Assembly: GCA_963556255.1 (NCBI GenBank)
Contig: OY744613.1
Location: 53,104,949 to 53,168,948 of the forward strand
Direction of reading: 5' to 3'
Source: Allolobophora icterica
Lineage: Eukaryota; Annelida; Clitellata; Crassiclitellata; Lumbricidae
Length of the DNA stretch: 64,000 nucleotides
This document shows, piece after piece, positions 48,248-60,640 of this stretch (its first letter is position 1; each line of letters begins with the position of its first letter). The notes beneath the pieces were generated by a model. The model did no database searches. It worked only from the letters and a program-made list of their open reading frames with translations, and was not told the origin of the DNA. The translations under genes and the position numbers were made by a program.

Positions 48248-48468
48248 GCATTCTGTGAAATGAGCAATTAAATATTAGTCTCACTTTTCAGCCTTGATAT
48301 ACTAAAACATTGCATTAATTACATCACGATTATAATGTTTGACATTAATGTGGAAATTAAGATAACTTTTGATGTTGCCGACTGGAAATTCGAGAGCTTT
48401 AGATCTTAAACTTGATTCAGTGACTATTATGAGTTAATAAAATATTGCATTTACTGTATATGATACAG

Positions 48469-48699
48469 GAAAGCGATGCGTATTCTGTAATACGTAATCC
48501 AGACAACATTGGTGTCATCCCTAAGACAGCAGCTGTTCCTTTGCCACCGATCAAGCAACATCATCAAACACCTGCAGAAAATCCGAATGCGCCTTATTAC
48601 GGAGAACTGAATTTTGCTTTGCAGTCCAATCCCCGAAAACCCGTTCAGTTTATTTCTGAGGAGAGTGACACGCAGTACGCGCCTTTAAAGAGCACTTAG
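48469..48699 (+). CDS. Ig receptor final tail exon, ITIM-like tyrosine motifs
   Basis: Acceptor TTACTGTATATGATACAG ends at 48468; phase 0 in, stop TAG 48697-48699; 76 codons. Reads ESDAYSVIRNPDNIG, AAVPLPPIKQHH, NAPYYGELNFAL, then ISEESDTQYAPLKST. It contains YSVI, YGEL and TQYAPL (TxYxxL), and a PLPPIK class II SH3 motif. With YAEV in the preceding exon there are four YxxI/L/V sites. Known vertebrate ITIM/ITSM receptors recruit SHP phosphatases or SH2 adaptors through such motifs; here the role is inferred. Spacings (about 14, 35 and 22 residues) do not make a classical ITAM. Confidence 0.87.
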   Translation, partial: ESDAYSVIRNPDNIGVIPKTAAVPLPPIKQHHQTPAENPNAPYYGELNFALQSNPRKPVQFISEESDTQYAPLKST

Positions 48700-48861
48700 G
48701 TCGGGAGTGAATTGCGAGCTATTATCTGCTTAAAGAATTTTTTATTTTGCAAAGTATTCAGTCGTAGTAAAATATGTATATTTTTTCATGTGATTGTTTT
48801 GCGCAATATAAAATAAGTTTGTTTTTGAATTCTATCAAACCTTTATGAGCAAAATTATCAA

Positions 48862-48867
48862 AATAAA
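48862..48867 (+). terminator. Poly(A) signal AATAAA for long-tail isoform
   Basis: AATAAA in CAAAATAAAACTACACG, 163 bp after the TAG; another AATAAA at 49062-49067. Confidence 0.5.
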
Positions 48868-48879
48868 ACTACACGTTTT

Positions 48880-51800
48880 CTGTATTTTTTTAAACGCTAA
48901 GGATGCAAGTTCTGTCTGTTAATGTTTTTTTATAACCTGATCATTTCCAGGCATGAGTTGGCTTCTGTTGGTGTGTAAATGCTTTGCTATTCTTAATTAC
49001 AGCAAATAATTTTAATTGCATTCATTATAATGAGTGTATTTAAAAATGCGATAGCACTCATAATAAAAATGCTTGTAGAGTTAATTTATTCACAAGATAT
49101 AATTGCATTGAGGATTTGATGCGAACGTTCAGCAAATGAACAAAGTTCTCTATGTTACTGTGGTTGCTCTGTTTAGCAACTAGGAAGTATAGGCCTACAG
49201 TATATCGAAACTCTATTAGACAATGTTGACGACATGTTAGCCTGAGAAAACGACTGACCTTAAAACACGATCACATAGGACTAGTTTTTTTATTTTACAC
49301 CATAAAAGTGTTTACTGTTAGACAGAGAATGTAAATGGTGGTGATTACAATCTCAATTCAAATTAATCCTTAGCATTCTATGGTTTTTCTTTGAATTGGC
49401 TTTGTTATTTTGCTTAGCCTGACTAAGAAATAAGTTTTCAACACGAATTTAATTACTCTCGTGAGTTAAATTATGTAATTATGACGATCAAAGCAATGCG
49501 TTTGAATTGGTTGTCATACATGGATTTTCGTGGAAACATGTCGCCCCTTGAGCAGAGCGACAATAATTCGCATGCCTGTGCGTTCCTTGTATCGTTTGCT
49601 TTTCTTGTCTCATTTTACACTAGGTTTCACGAAAATAAAGTTAGAAAAAATGTTACTCGCAATTTGGGAATAAGCCAAGCTCGATACAGATTTGTTGAAT
49701 TTAAATAATATACCGATTTGAACGTTTTTTGTAATCAATTATTTGTAATTTTAGTTGTTAGATGAGCATTTATATTAGCCTTAAATCAGAGTCGTTCAGA
49801 TGCACTGAATACGGTATGATGTTTTATAGGACGATCGAGAAGAACTATTTAATATTAGGCATTTGGTCAAAAACTAGTTATATTAATCGATGTGCAAGAT
49901 GTGTTTGATTTCTTAATACTCACGATTAACGAATGTCAAAATGTTCAACATGTTTTTCATTCATTTGATGTGTTTTTAAAATAGTCTGATTATTACAAAA
50001 CCCGACTTGTAATTTTTAATCAATATTTATGGTATATATATTCCGTTGGCACGATTTTTAAATGAACTTTTTCGAATCCAGTTTTGTATTTATAACTTTA
50101 GTCGATAAATTAGGTTTATTGGCGCCCATAATGCTAATGTTAATATATTGGTTAGCAAATACAATTGTCTACGGTAGGCCCTACATAGTTTGACTATAGG
50201 CCTACAGCTCTTCCAACTTCCTGACGTCGTAGAGCGTGTCGCTCTAGCGTTCGTACCTGTGTAAATCATTGTTGTATGCAACTGAGCCTTCAGTGAAAAA
50301 CCACATACTCCTGATATTCGATCTTGCAGTGAATGTAGGACATATGCTGCCTGGCCAAGGCTAATATAATAGATACATGTAGAAACTAGAGTCACACCTG
50401 TCTACAACGCTCTGCTGCGTTGATCCTAGGTTTAGGCCAACATGCATAGGCCTATGACTAATATCGATTTAAGTACTATCTTATGTGAAATACGTCATGG
50501 CGAGGCGTCCATCGTGCTATTTATATAACGCCGATTGAAACCTTTCAAAGGTGCCATGTCAATAAACGAAGATTTTAATAATGTTTTATGCAAACGTTGG
50601 TTACACATGATGACATTATAGATGTCCAGTATTATCCATATTCTGCAAAGATGAGATGAAGCGCGCTGACTCATCAAAAACGCCCCAACAGTCTTCGGCT
50701 GTTTCATTCTGCCTCTCGGGGCCATGGGTCAAACAGCCACAGACCATTAGTATGGAAATTTAATTAAACCCCTGCAGTATCATCCACACGAACTGCAATG
50801 GAAGAAGAACATGTTTCTTACAGCTAAACGTTTAAAGGTTTCAGTTTTCCACCGTTGTGTTTTGGATGATTGCTTTGATTGGCGGTCTATACACAAGTTT
50901 AACACTTTAACGACGAGCTGCACTGGTTCCCCTATATCGCACTCTTGTCGTTAAAGTGTTAAAGGAACGGAGCAAGATAGTTAAAGGAATAAGGTCAATA
51001 TAATTATCTGGAGCATTTTCCTATTTGCTGACAGAAATGGATCATTGTTAGGATCTCGTGAGAACATCTGTTCGAAACATGTGTGCATTACACTATTTGC
51101 CTCGATAGTCAAATAATTGTTGAAATGTAAGAGTTTCTCAAGCACGAACTAACCGACCTTTTGACTTAATTGTTTCCTGCATATAAATACGTAAGCTTCT
51201 TCCATTAACTCCCAAAGCACCTTAGATTACACTTGCTACCTTGCGCACTCCCTTACTTGCTCACTAACTGGATCTCAATTAGGGCCTACATAAACTCTTA
51301 ATGAAATACGTGTCTATGGTAGGATCTAGGCATGCCCGAACAGACAAGCTCGGGCCTTTCAGTTTTAAATCCAGTCACAACTATACAACGACATTCCAGT
51401 CTCTTCTCTGTGACCAGGAAGTGCACAATGTAAAGTGGAGAATTTTCGTGCAGTCGGTTTCTATAGTATGCTGTTGGCAGCAACATACTGAACACTAGAG
51501 CAGTGTTTTATTACGATGCAGGCCTTAAGTAGGTCGGCCAACGGCCTCTGAGGCATGGTTAGACCTTCCATACATTCCACTGTGACCAGTGGAATGTAGT
51601 GTTTATCGTAGGACACACAGATCTGAGAAACTATATAAGAGATGATGTAATAACTTCCATAGCGTCGTAACTTATGATGTCCAAGGCATCAGTTCATGGC
51701 CGCTTAAGGTGACATTGTATTAAAAATGCACCCTCCTTTGAAGTCTTTTTTAATTCCGATAGGTCACAGAATCAATAAATTAGGCTACAGTTGGTGAGTT

Positions 51801-52328
51801 GAAAGGGATTAGACTTAGTTTATTCTTGTTGAACAATACAAACTATTCTAGTCTCCAGCATCGTTATGGCAGATACAGGAGACCTACTCTTAGATAATTT
51901 GTATGTCGTTCAATTTTTCACCATTCAACCATAGGCGTAACCAGTATGAGGTTTGAGGAGGCAGTTGCCTCCTCTTGCTTTTTTATAAATTGGAACTTCG
52001 ATTGACCAATGACAAGGATTTTGCACTGGTCTATGAAGCTTGGTTGTTAACAACAAAATAATCGAAATTTCAAAGCTTTCGGAAGTTTCGGGCTTTGCCT
52101 CGGACTCCATCGTCCGTACTCTATACAAGCAAATCCGTTGACGGCTGAGACATGGTCACTGTTAGTATCAGTCAGGCTGAAAAAGTAAGCGACACAGACG
52201 TGAATTATGAAACAAATGGACTTAGAGACAGCAGTTACAGGGCTTCAAACTACACTAAAATGTAGGCCTACGTACGAGCGACTGAGATTTCAAAAAATTG
52301 TCCGTGGCCCCCGCACCAACGTACCCCT
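48880..52328. other. 3' flank of the Ig gene, no gene recognised
   Basis: No coding sequence supported on either strand. Two short perfect hairpins lie at 50899-50962 and 51573-51598. Short frames (for example 49481-49708 and 51298-51495) lack splice or domain support. Confidence 0.4.
50899..50962. repeat. 16 bp perfect inverted repeat
   Basis: TTAACACTTTAACGAC at 50899-50914 and its reverse complement at 50947-50962, with a 32 bp spacer. A small MITE or hairpin. Confidence 0.8.
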
Positions 52329-52337
52329 CTCCAAACC

Positions 52338-53222
52338 GGGGAACGGACATTATCCCCCCCGGACAAAAGCCCCCCCGGACAAAAGCCCCCCCGGACAAAA
52401 GCCCCCCCGGACAGAAACCCCCCGATTTTAGCTAGGACAAAAGCCCCCCCGGACAAAATCCCCCCTCTGTGTTATAAGCCTATATCTACATTTAATTGAG
52501 AAACTTTAATAGCCCTGTTGCCCTCGTGTCAGCTTGTTAATGATGTAAACGTATAGACTAAAGACTTGTTAGTGTCATTCAGGTGTAAAAATAAGACTTG
52601 TTAGTCGCCTAGTTCTTAACTTAAGGCTTGTTAATGTCAGGATTCGCGAGGTCCGCTCCCCAAAAAGCGGGTCAGGCACAGCGCCAAGCAGTTACAAGCC
52701 GTCTCCCGCACCCTTGTTAGCGTCATGTTAACGAATGAAAGGAACTTAACTGAACGAATTTAAGTTTGTGATGTGTTAATGTAATTGATAAAACTTAATA
52801 GCCCTGTTGCCCTAGTGACAAATTTTGGACCATTATAGTCTTATAAACTTTTACGTTGGTCTGTAATCATTCTTCGAATTAAACAAACTGTAAATATATA
52901 TTTCTTCTTATTAAACAAATTGAAATATATTCCGACTTATGTTGAGGTGTATGTATGTATTTATGTATGTATATATGCATGTATATATGTAGGTATATAT
53001 GTATATATGTATATTATGCATGTATGTATATATGTTTGTATGTATATATGTATTTTATGCGTGTATGTATATATGTATGTTTGATATATATGTGTGAAAT
53101 ACAGGTTATTATTTCCTAGCCGGGGGATTTTGTCCTACCCGGGGGGTTTCTGTCCGGGGGGGCTTTTGTCCGGGGGCTTTTGTCCGGGGGGGCTTTTGTC
53201 CGGGGGTTAATGTCCTACACTC
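52338..53222. mobile_element. TU-like foldback element FB3
   Basis: The left array is GGACAAAAGCCCCCCC units at about 52360-52465 and the right array the inverse (GGCTTTTGTCCGGGG) at about 53130-53205. The perfect 9 bp duplication CTCCAAACC lies at 52329-52337 and 53223-53231. Ends GGGGAAC-GGACATTA and, reversed, GAGTGTA-GGACATTA: seven variable bases then GGAC, as in FB1 and FB2. The centre includes a TATG/TATA microsatellite (52945-53095). Confidence 0.88.
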
Positions 53223-53231
53223 CTCCAAACC

Positions 53232-54830
53232 ATACTACACCTGGATATATGCCGGAGTTGCCTCTCTTGAATTTAAGTCTGGCTACGCCCTTCCCTTCAA
53301 CTGATACATTTTTGTTTCAAAAACGGTCTCGTCTTTTTCCTTGTGTTTATGCTAAAGTAGGTCACGTCTGCATGTAAAATAATGTTACTGCAGGTGGCTT
53401 CAAAATTTCTTAAACTGAGCAACAGTTGACTTTAGTTGTAAACCATGAAACCCTCTGCCAAAATATTCATTTCGTTTTACCCTTCTGTCGGGGAAGAAAT
53501 GTACATGTCATATCGGTTAATGATTTAAAATGATGTCCATTGTTTTCAATTGCCATCGTTCTATCTGCATCGGATTTTTCAAGTTTATGCGCGTGTTTTA
53601 CCTGTTGTCAGTTGAAGACAAAAGGTTTCCTTGAAGCCTAGGGAGTAACCATCCATTAGCCTTCAGGACAAAGGAAAAGCATTGCCAAAGCTACATACAA
53701 GGCTACATGTCTTTTAGTCCCTGACCCTAGACATGCAAGTTAAAGATTGACTTAATTTTATAATTGTTAGTCGCTTCTCAGCTGCATGTAACTACGGATG
53801 TAATGCTATACACACATTGATATATATAAGGACGTATGCAGGTCTATGGAGGATAAAGCGTCAGACCAGTTGAAACGTCTCTATGGAAGCTTCTGATTAT
53901 CATCAGTCCTATGTTTGAAGGATCTGTCTGACTCGATCATAAAAGTTCACCAACACGACAGCTTCCTTGTTTACTAGATAGGCTTACATTGTGAAATATC
54001 ATTGGGAGACATCATACAACTGGAGTTCACCTGTGGGCAAGAAAGAGGAATTTTGCGTTGGTTTCTGTAGCAACCGTGACTAATACGAATCAGTCTTGCA
54101 TGGGTGAATGTCTCTGTCTGATGTACATTGTACACTTGAGCCGCGCGTGACTACAGTTGCATAGGCCTATCGTCCTAATGGCTGACGTCATATGCTGTAG
54201 GTCCATAGATAGTCCCAGGTCTGCGGAGTTCGATCAATAGAGGTAAGGGCGTCGGCTGCAGCTGGTGTCAGCCGTCTTTGTATGGTCTGCATAAATTATG
54301 AAGATATCGAGTTTTTCAAGCGCACCTGCTTCCTTCTACCTGAATTGAAAGCTGAACAAAGAAAACGTTTCATCTGATCAAAATGCACCATTAACCGTAG
54401 TTTATTTTGAAAGGCAGCTTAGTCACGTTTTGGATTCTGGGTTTTCCAAGAAGGATTCACAATTCTTAGGGCTTTATTGTATCTTCATAGGAATACTTCG
54501 CCAGAAATTTGCATTCTAAATATCGTATAAAATTTTAAGTCATTTGCAATATTACTTTAAATTGCAGGCAAAACCAATTTGCGGATATTTATAGTAATAA
54601 ATATTCGTTGTTTGCAAGTGATGTCACTATAGCCATCGTTTGGAGATCGATGCGATTACAGACGACAGTTTACACTATATCTTGCTGTAGCCATCTGGCG
54701 AATGAGACTGCCTTTAATTTCATCAGTTTTATCTACTGCCAACCAAACAAATGATAATAATGTTCGAAAATTACTCCGTTCACAGACCCTCCATGTAGCT
54801 GTTACATAGGCGTAGACTCTGTGGGGGAGC
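53232..54830. other. Intergenic, no gene recognised
   Basis: The segment near 54690 (GTAGCCATCTGGCGAATGAG) recalls CCACCTGGCGAATAACAC at 63528 and GCCATCTGGCG at 61022, a possible dispersed repeat. Nothing else seen. Confidence 0.4.
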
Positions 54831-54839
54831 AGCCGGGGC

Positions 54840-55551
54840 GGTAAACGGACACTTACCCCCCTGGACATATTCCCCCCCCCGGACAGTTTCCCCCCCCGGA
54901 CAGTTTCCCCCCGGACAATTTTCCCCCCATACTAGGACATTTCCCCCAGTGCAACATACACAAAGCTTTCTGTTTTAATGATCAAAACATACATACATGC
55001 ATACATAGTTACATGCATACATAGTTACATGCATACATGCATGCATACATGCTTGCATACATACTTACATACATACTTACATACATACTTACATGCATGA
55101 ATATCTACATGCATGCATACATACTTGTATACATGCTTACATTCATGCAAACATACATGCATACATACATATATACATACATACATACTTACATACATAC
55201 TTACATGCATGCATACATGCATACATACATATATACATACATACTTACATACATACTTACATACATGCATGCATACATATATACATACTTACATACATAC
55301 TTACATGCATGTATACATACATGCATACACACATATATACGTACATACTTACATACATGCATACATACTTGCATACATACATGCATATATACACATATAC
55401 ATACATACATACATAAATCCACAAAGGGGGAATTTGTCCGGGGGGGAAAATGACCTACCTAAATTCGGGGGGGAAAGTGTCCGGGGGGTAACTGTCCGGG
55501 GGGGAATATGTCCGGGGGGGAACTGTCCAGGGGGGTAACTGTCCGGCATTC
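54840..55551. mobile_element. TU-like foldback element FB4
   Basis: The left array is GGACAGTTTCCCCCCC units at about 54846-54955 and the inverse array is at about 55425-55545 (GGGGGAACTGTCC). The 9 bp duplication AGCCGGGGC lies at 54831-54839 and 55552-55560 (10 bp if the preceding C is counted). Ends GGTAAAC-GGACACTTA and, reversed, GAATGCC-GGACAGTTA. The centre is a ~410 bp CATACATA/TTACATAC microsatellite (about 55000-55412), whose open frames are artefacts. Confidence 0.88.
55000..55412. repeat. (CATA)n microsatellite, core of FB4
   Basis: Imperfect CATACATA/CATGCATA/TTACATAC runs. His/Thr/Tyr/Ile- or Cys/Met/Val/Tyr-rich frames on both strands result from periodicity. Confidence 0.97.
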
Positions 55552-56039
55552 AGCCGGGGCATGTGCCCCCATAATTGAGATGGACTGTACACCGAATGCA
55601 ACAAGTGTAGAATAAATAACCAAATGCCCCTCCCTAATATTTTGGACAAGTTTACGCCAGTGAGCTATTAATGTCAAAGCGAAGGAAATCAAGCGTATGT
55701 ATTTCATCGAATTGTTTTGCGTTGCTTGTGCAGTGCAACACGAGAGTAGTTGGATTGTAAGATGAGTAGGCCTACATCCATTCCAATTAGAGAGCTTGAC
55801 TCTGAAGAACAATTTGAAGTCAAAGTGCAAACTGGCTTTACGAATCGATTTGGGAATATCAATAGCATAAAGAACTAATTAGAAATACAGACTGAGCAGA
55901 GTTTTGTCGAAGCAGGAAATAACATTGTTTAAACCAACTTCCTGATATGTTGTTGGCCAATGGTATTCTGGTAGGCCACTTTGCTTAAAGAGGCAGTGCA
56001 TATTGCAATGGTCTCATTCATGTGACAATTTTTGAGGTT

Positions 56040-56609
56040 TATAATTATTATGAAAGATGAAAAGAAGTCTCGGTATTAGACGAAGAGTAGCTTTTGTGAA
56101 AACGCTGTCATGCGTAAGCGGCGTTGAGTTCTGTCCTTTCAAAAATACCCAACGACAAAGCAAATGAAAGAGGATGAACTAGAAAATTCATCAGCCACTG
56201 AAAGAGCCAAACAGAGAAAGAGAGTAAAGCAATTCGAACCGGCCTTTGATTTCAAAAGGCTCACAGCTTACATGGACGCTATTGTTAAGCCACCGATACC
56301 ATAAATCTTTAAAGAAAAGCCTACTATTATTATGACTCACCGTTTGCTACAGAAATGTGACCTTTTGTATAAAGTGAACCAATACAGGTGCGATTCGCGA
56401 TGGAACTGACTATTATCTTCTAGGTGGTTCAGACTCTTCCACTGACGAAGCATACTCAGCTCTGCTGTAGGTCTATATTCCGTACACTATACATGTATGT
56501 AAGAAACTTTAGAAAAAGTAATCATTATTTAGGTTCCTATATCGTAGCCTTCTTAATCATCTAAAAATGTGCGAGAATTTACATTTCATTGCGTAAAATT
56601 GAAATCAAA
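56040..56609. repeat. Duplicated segment A, left part
   Basis: Diverged copy of 61390-62130: shared words include AAAGATGAAAAGAAGTCT, AGAGCAAATGAAAGAGGATG (AAAGCAAATG here), GGTTCAGACTCT and AGAAAAAGTAATCATT. Right part resumes at 59149. Non-coding in this copy. Confidence 0.65.
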
Positions 56610-57169
56610 CCCAGCTAACACACCCACACGGGACCCAGACGGGTCCCATACGGGTTGCCATACGGGACCCGTACGGGATACCCGGCGGGATCCCGCCGGT
56701 TTTTGTCCGCGGTTTCCGTACGGCGTACGGGACCCATACGGGATATCCCGCCGGGCATCCCAGTTCATTCCCAGATGACTAAAAAGTGATACCCAGTTTA
56801 GCAGTTAATGGGCGGCGATCCCGGGGTCGAGGGGGACAAGACCCCTTTTAACAGTGGGGAGGACACACCATACATCTCCCCCCAATTTTGAAGAAACACC
56901 AAAAAAGTCAACCCAGTTTCTTAATCTCTTTTTGAGCAGATCAGTTCAAAACTCTTTTTGACCAGATCAGTTCAAAAGGGACAAGACCCCTTGAACAGTA
57001 GGGGCACACACCATGCATCTGCCCCCCACCCCCAAATTTTTAGGAAACAGCAAAAAAGTCACCCCAGTTTTTTTATACCTCTTTTGAGCAGATCAGTTCA
57101 AAACTCTTTTTTTGACCTGATCAGTTCAAAAACGTCACCCCCACCTGTCAAACAAGAACTATGCCAGTG

Positions 57170-57213
57170 GCACAGTTTACAGTATAGTATGCAAACTGTA
57201 CTGTAAACTGTGC
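57170..57213. repeat. Hairpin with CACAGTTTACAGTA arms
   Basis: CACAGTTTACAGTATAGT and its near-inverse ACTGTACTGTAAACTGTG separated by a few bases; inside the TIR transposon. Confidence 0.7.
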
Positions 57214-57322
57214 TATATAGTTAAAGCAATAAATAATCAACAAAAGCGTTAAATGACACATCAATTTAATAAAGTCAATTTAATAAAGTAAAGTAATCAT
57301 GCAGTCGATCTGCTCTGTAATT

Positions 57323-57544
57323 TCATTTAACAATAATGTCATCAGCAGTATTGTTGAACTCCTGATCAACACTGATCGACTCTGACTCGGTCTCTTTGAA
57401 TGGCGCCGATTTCAATAGTTGGCGGCCTCCAGTGCCATGATCCCTAGCATTACCAAACCAAATGGCCAACTCGTCTTCAACCATTTTCCTCGTGCTGTCC
57501 TTGGTAGCAATATTATGTTTTACCGAACCTGAAATTTCAAACAT
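57323..57544 (-). CDS. Possible transposon-encoded protein exon
   Basis: The minus strand reads (MFEI)SGSVKHNIATKDSTRK, MVEDELAIWFGNARDHGTGG, RQLLKSAPFKETESESISVD and QEFNNTADDIIVK, then stop. TTTGAAATTTCAG just upstream could be a splice acceptor, making this a last exon. The balanced composition is more protein-like than other frames nearby. It lies inside the TIR element, so a transposon gene is likelier than a host gene. Family not recognised. Confidence 0.35.
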   Translation of the reverse strand: MFEISGSVKHNIATKDSTRKMVEDELAIWFGNARDHGTGGRQLLKSAPFKETESESISVDQEFNNTADDIIVK

Positions 57545-58567
57545 GCAACATTTAGATTAAAAATAACAAGTTACAAAGAACAAGAATTAAGAATTTGATG
57601 TGCTCTGATTTGTATTGTAAAATGGTATTAGGCTATTCCAATAACTCTTTCCGTTATTAAATGACAATATTTAGAGACACTGCCTGCACAATGTTGACTA
57701 ATGTAACATAATAAAACAAAATGTAATCATTACACCCGTCAATCACACAGGCTGTTACCAAGCTACTAAGAACTAGTGAATGCAAAGCTTAAGAGTGAAT
57801 CATTCATATAAAAGTAACTAAGAAACCATTTCATTCTACAGAATCATGGCCTTTTTAATATGTTTGTTCAACACGTACTCCCGTTTAAAATATTCTAATT
57901 GCACCTTGTTTTCGATCAGTTCATTAAGGATTGCAGAGATAATATTATAACTACATCACAAAGACAATTAAATGGTTGTGTACTTTAAAATTTCTCAGAC
58001 TAGTCTTCAACGTTGTCGACTCTTGTTGCATGAAGCCCTGCAATATCGTCATTCTCATCTTCACAGAGTGCAGTACTTATTGATCTCGACAACTATCCAG
58101 TTTTGATGGTCACGGCAGCTGCAATGTTTAATTCAGCAGCAATTACGCTAGTTTTCAAGTTTATTGTAAACGTTCAACAATGTATAAGCTAAATTTAAAG
58201 GATACTATGTTCAAATGAAACTTTAAGCTAAATTTATAGGAAGTTTAAGCTAAACGTTCAAGTATAATCTATGAAACTTTAAGCTACATTTATTGGATAA
58301 ATGTTCAAAATGTTTAAATGAAACTTTAATGCGACTTAACTGAGAGATGTCAACATCTAACACGGATAAACTTGAGAACTAGCGTCATTGCTGCTGAATA
58401 TTTGTCGATGTGCTTTCATTTAAATAGCCTTATTGGTGTCTGGGCGCTAACTAGTGTTAAGGTGCGACCTCTTGTCACACAGTAATACATAGCCCCTTGA
58501 ATTTGGGTCAGACCATAACATTAGGACCCTCATAGCGCAAGTTTACCGTACAGTCCATAACCCTAAC

Positions 58568-58788
58568 CAGGGCTGTAGTCGAGGGTATACACGGGTATAC
58601 ACTATACAGTGTGTACTCACCTCTAGAGACCGTATAGGCCTACTCACCTCCCAAATAGTTATATTTATTTATATTAAAATACTGTAGCGTATACTCACAA
58701 AATACTGTAGCGTAGACTCACCTCTAATTTGTTTCGGAAAACTAACCCGTAGCGTGTACTCACCTCTAATTTCACCACTACAGCCCTG
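58568..58788. mobile_element. hAT-type MITE with GTGTACTCACCTCTA repeats
   Basis: Ends CAGGGCTGTAGTCG and, reversed, CAGGGCTGTAGTGG. Perfect 8 bp duplication ACCCTAAC at 58560-58567 and 58789-58796. The interior is several copies of TGTAGCGTATACTCACCTCT-type units. Nested in the 56610-59148 transposon. Confidence 0.85.
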
Positions 58789-59148
58789 ACCCTAACCCAC
58801 TGCAATCTCCGTTTCGTCTATCCCGACCACAATTAAATAGGCCTACAGCATTTACATGAACTGTTAATATACGCAGATATAGGTTCATTAGTAGGCCTAT
58901 AATAAATATAACGTAATCTTACTTTTCAAAGAAACACATCGCGATCTGTCAAATATGTGTAAATTCGAAACGGCAGGCACACAAAATGGCGGACCGGCGG
59001 TAGAAATGCGAATACCGGTAGGAGGCGCCACCGACGCGGGCTGGACCGTAAGGGTCCCTTACGCAAACCGTGGTCAAAAACCGCGAGAATCCCGTACCGT
59101 CAAACCGGATGAAACCCACAAGGGACCCGTGCGGGTGTGTTTGCTGGG

Positions 59149-59650
59149 AATGGTCTCGTGTGTAAGTTGATTATCTAAACAAATAGGAGATTTATGGTGG
59201 ATTTAGTTGATACCGATTGAGCTATGCAGTTGACGATAGAGGAAGTTGGACTTCATAATAAGATTCGAAGTAGACTATTTTGATATTGAAGATTCTTAAA
59301 ACTAACCTCAATGAGTTTAAATTTCAGTTAGAGTATAGTGCAGGAAATTCGTGTGTAAACACCGTTTAGCTGAAAGAGGAAGTACAGTTGAGCATGGTCC
59401 TAAAACAGCACATAAAATTCCCCTACATTTACGGATCGTGACGATTACAAAGGGAGTTGGTTTTCAGCCCAGAGTGTTTGTCACAGACGGTCGAGGCCTG
59501 GTCCATGAGAAGATAAGCAGCACTCGGTGTTTGCTTAGTCTGCTTAGGCAAACGAATCGCTCGAACGAATTCACTCGAAATGTTCATAAATTATGCTTAA
59601 GACTGAAGTTAAGAGGTGCATAATAATCCAGGTTAGAGGTCTCCACAGAT
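59149..59650. repeat. Duplicated segment A, right part
   Basis: Matches 62165-62215 and 62505-62880: shared GTTGACGATAGAGGAAGTTG, GAAAGAGGAAGTACAG, AAATTCCCCTA, CGGATCGTG, CGAGGCCTGG and CATAAATTATGCT. The 90-codon open frame here has no counterpart of equal reading in copy B and is not called. Confidence 0.7.
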
Positions 59651-60089
59651 CAATGCACACAAGATCGCACACAATAGAATCAACAACTTATGGAAAATAG
59701 GTAGGCCTATTCTACGTTGCTCTGAACGTTGGATCTTTCCTGTGCGCAAATATGCACACTGTACGTTGTTAAGCTTAAGGCTGATTCAATGTAGAGGCTT
59801 AAATGACAAGGTATAATCAGTTAAAAGATGTTAAGACAAGCACTCATAAAATAAGTAAACCGCAATCATGGATAAACTCGGTTGCACTGCGAAATCTGGA
59901 TGGCCTACATTTCAAAATGAATTAAAACCTATTAAACTTCAAAATTTTGACTTATTTTGCGTGTATTTTAGTTAAATTTTGATTTCATGTTCAATTCTGC
60001 AATAAACCCTTATCATTGGTTTTAAAAATCATCCTTAGAAATAAAATGAAGCTGGCTCAATAACCACCTGCTGTGTATAGGGCATCGAT

Positions 60090-60093
<4 letters not shown>

Positions 60094-60120
<27 letters not shown>

Positions 60121-60640
60121 AAGAAGAAGAAGAAGAAGAAGAAGAAGAAGAAGAAGAAGAAGAAGAAGAAGAAGAAGAAGAAGAAGAAGAAGAAGAAGAA
60201 GAAGAAGAAGAAGAAGAAGAAGAAGAAGAAGAAGAAGAAGAAGAAGAAGAAGAAGAAGAAGAAGAAGAAGAAGAAGAAGAAGAAGAAGAAGAAGAAGAAG
60301 AAGAAGAAGAAGAAGAAGAAGAAGAAGAAGAAGAAGAAGAAGAAGAAGAAGAAGAAGAAGAAGAAGAAGAAGAAGAAGAAGAAGAAGAAGAAGAAGAAGA
60401 AGAAGAAGAAGAAGAAGAAGAAGAAGAAGAAGAAGAAGAAGAAGAAGAAGAAGAAGAAGAAGAAGAAGAAGAAGAAGAAGAAGAAGAAGAAGAAGAAGAA
60501 GAAGAAGAAGAAGAAGAAGAAGAAGAAGAAGAAGAAGAAGAAGAAGAAGAAGAAGAAGAAGAAGAAGAAGAAGAAGAAGAAGAAGAAGAAGAAGAAGAAG
60601 AAGAAGAAGAAGAAGAAGAAGAAGAAGAAGAAGAAGAGTC
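60094..60640. repeat. (AAG)n tract, about 182 units
   Basis: Uninterrupted AAG/GAA repeat of about 546 bp. The flanking duplication shows it is the 3' (CTT)n tail of the minus-strand SINE at 60641-60911. Poly-Lys and poly-Ser frames are artefacts. Confidence 0.98.

Larger units (their letters stand above)
56610..59148. mobile_element. TIR DNA transposon with CCCAGCAAACACACCC ends
   Basis: Ends CCCAGCTAACACACCCACAC and, reversed, CCCAGCAAACACACCCGCAC, with CG-rich subterminal segments built of ACGGGACCCGTACGGG-like palindromic words at 56630-56760 and a diverged counterpart at 59000-59140. It interrupts duplicated segment A, whose other copy (B) lacks it, so the insertion is dated after the duplication. 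No target duplication is clear. Contains a 73-codon minus-strand frame (57323-57544) and a nested hAT MITE. Confidence 0.7.

Noticed and set aside
55025..55453. His/Thr/Tyr/Ile-rich and Cys/Met/Val/Tyr-rich frames up to 141 codons
   Set aside because: Translation of the CATA microsatellite inside FB4.
59351..59623. 90-codon frame in duplicated segment A
   Set aside because: The paralogous segment B does not preserve the reading frame, and no domain or splice sites are evident.
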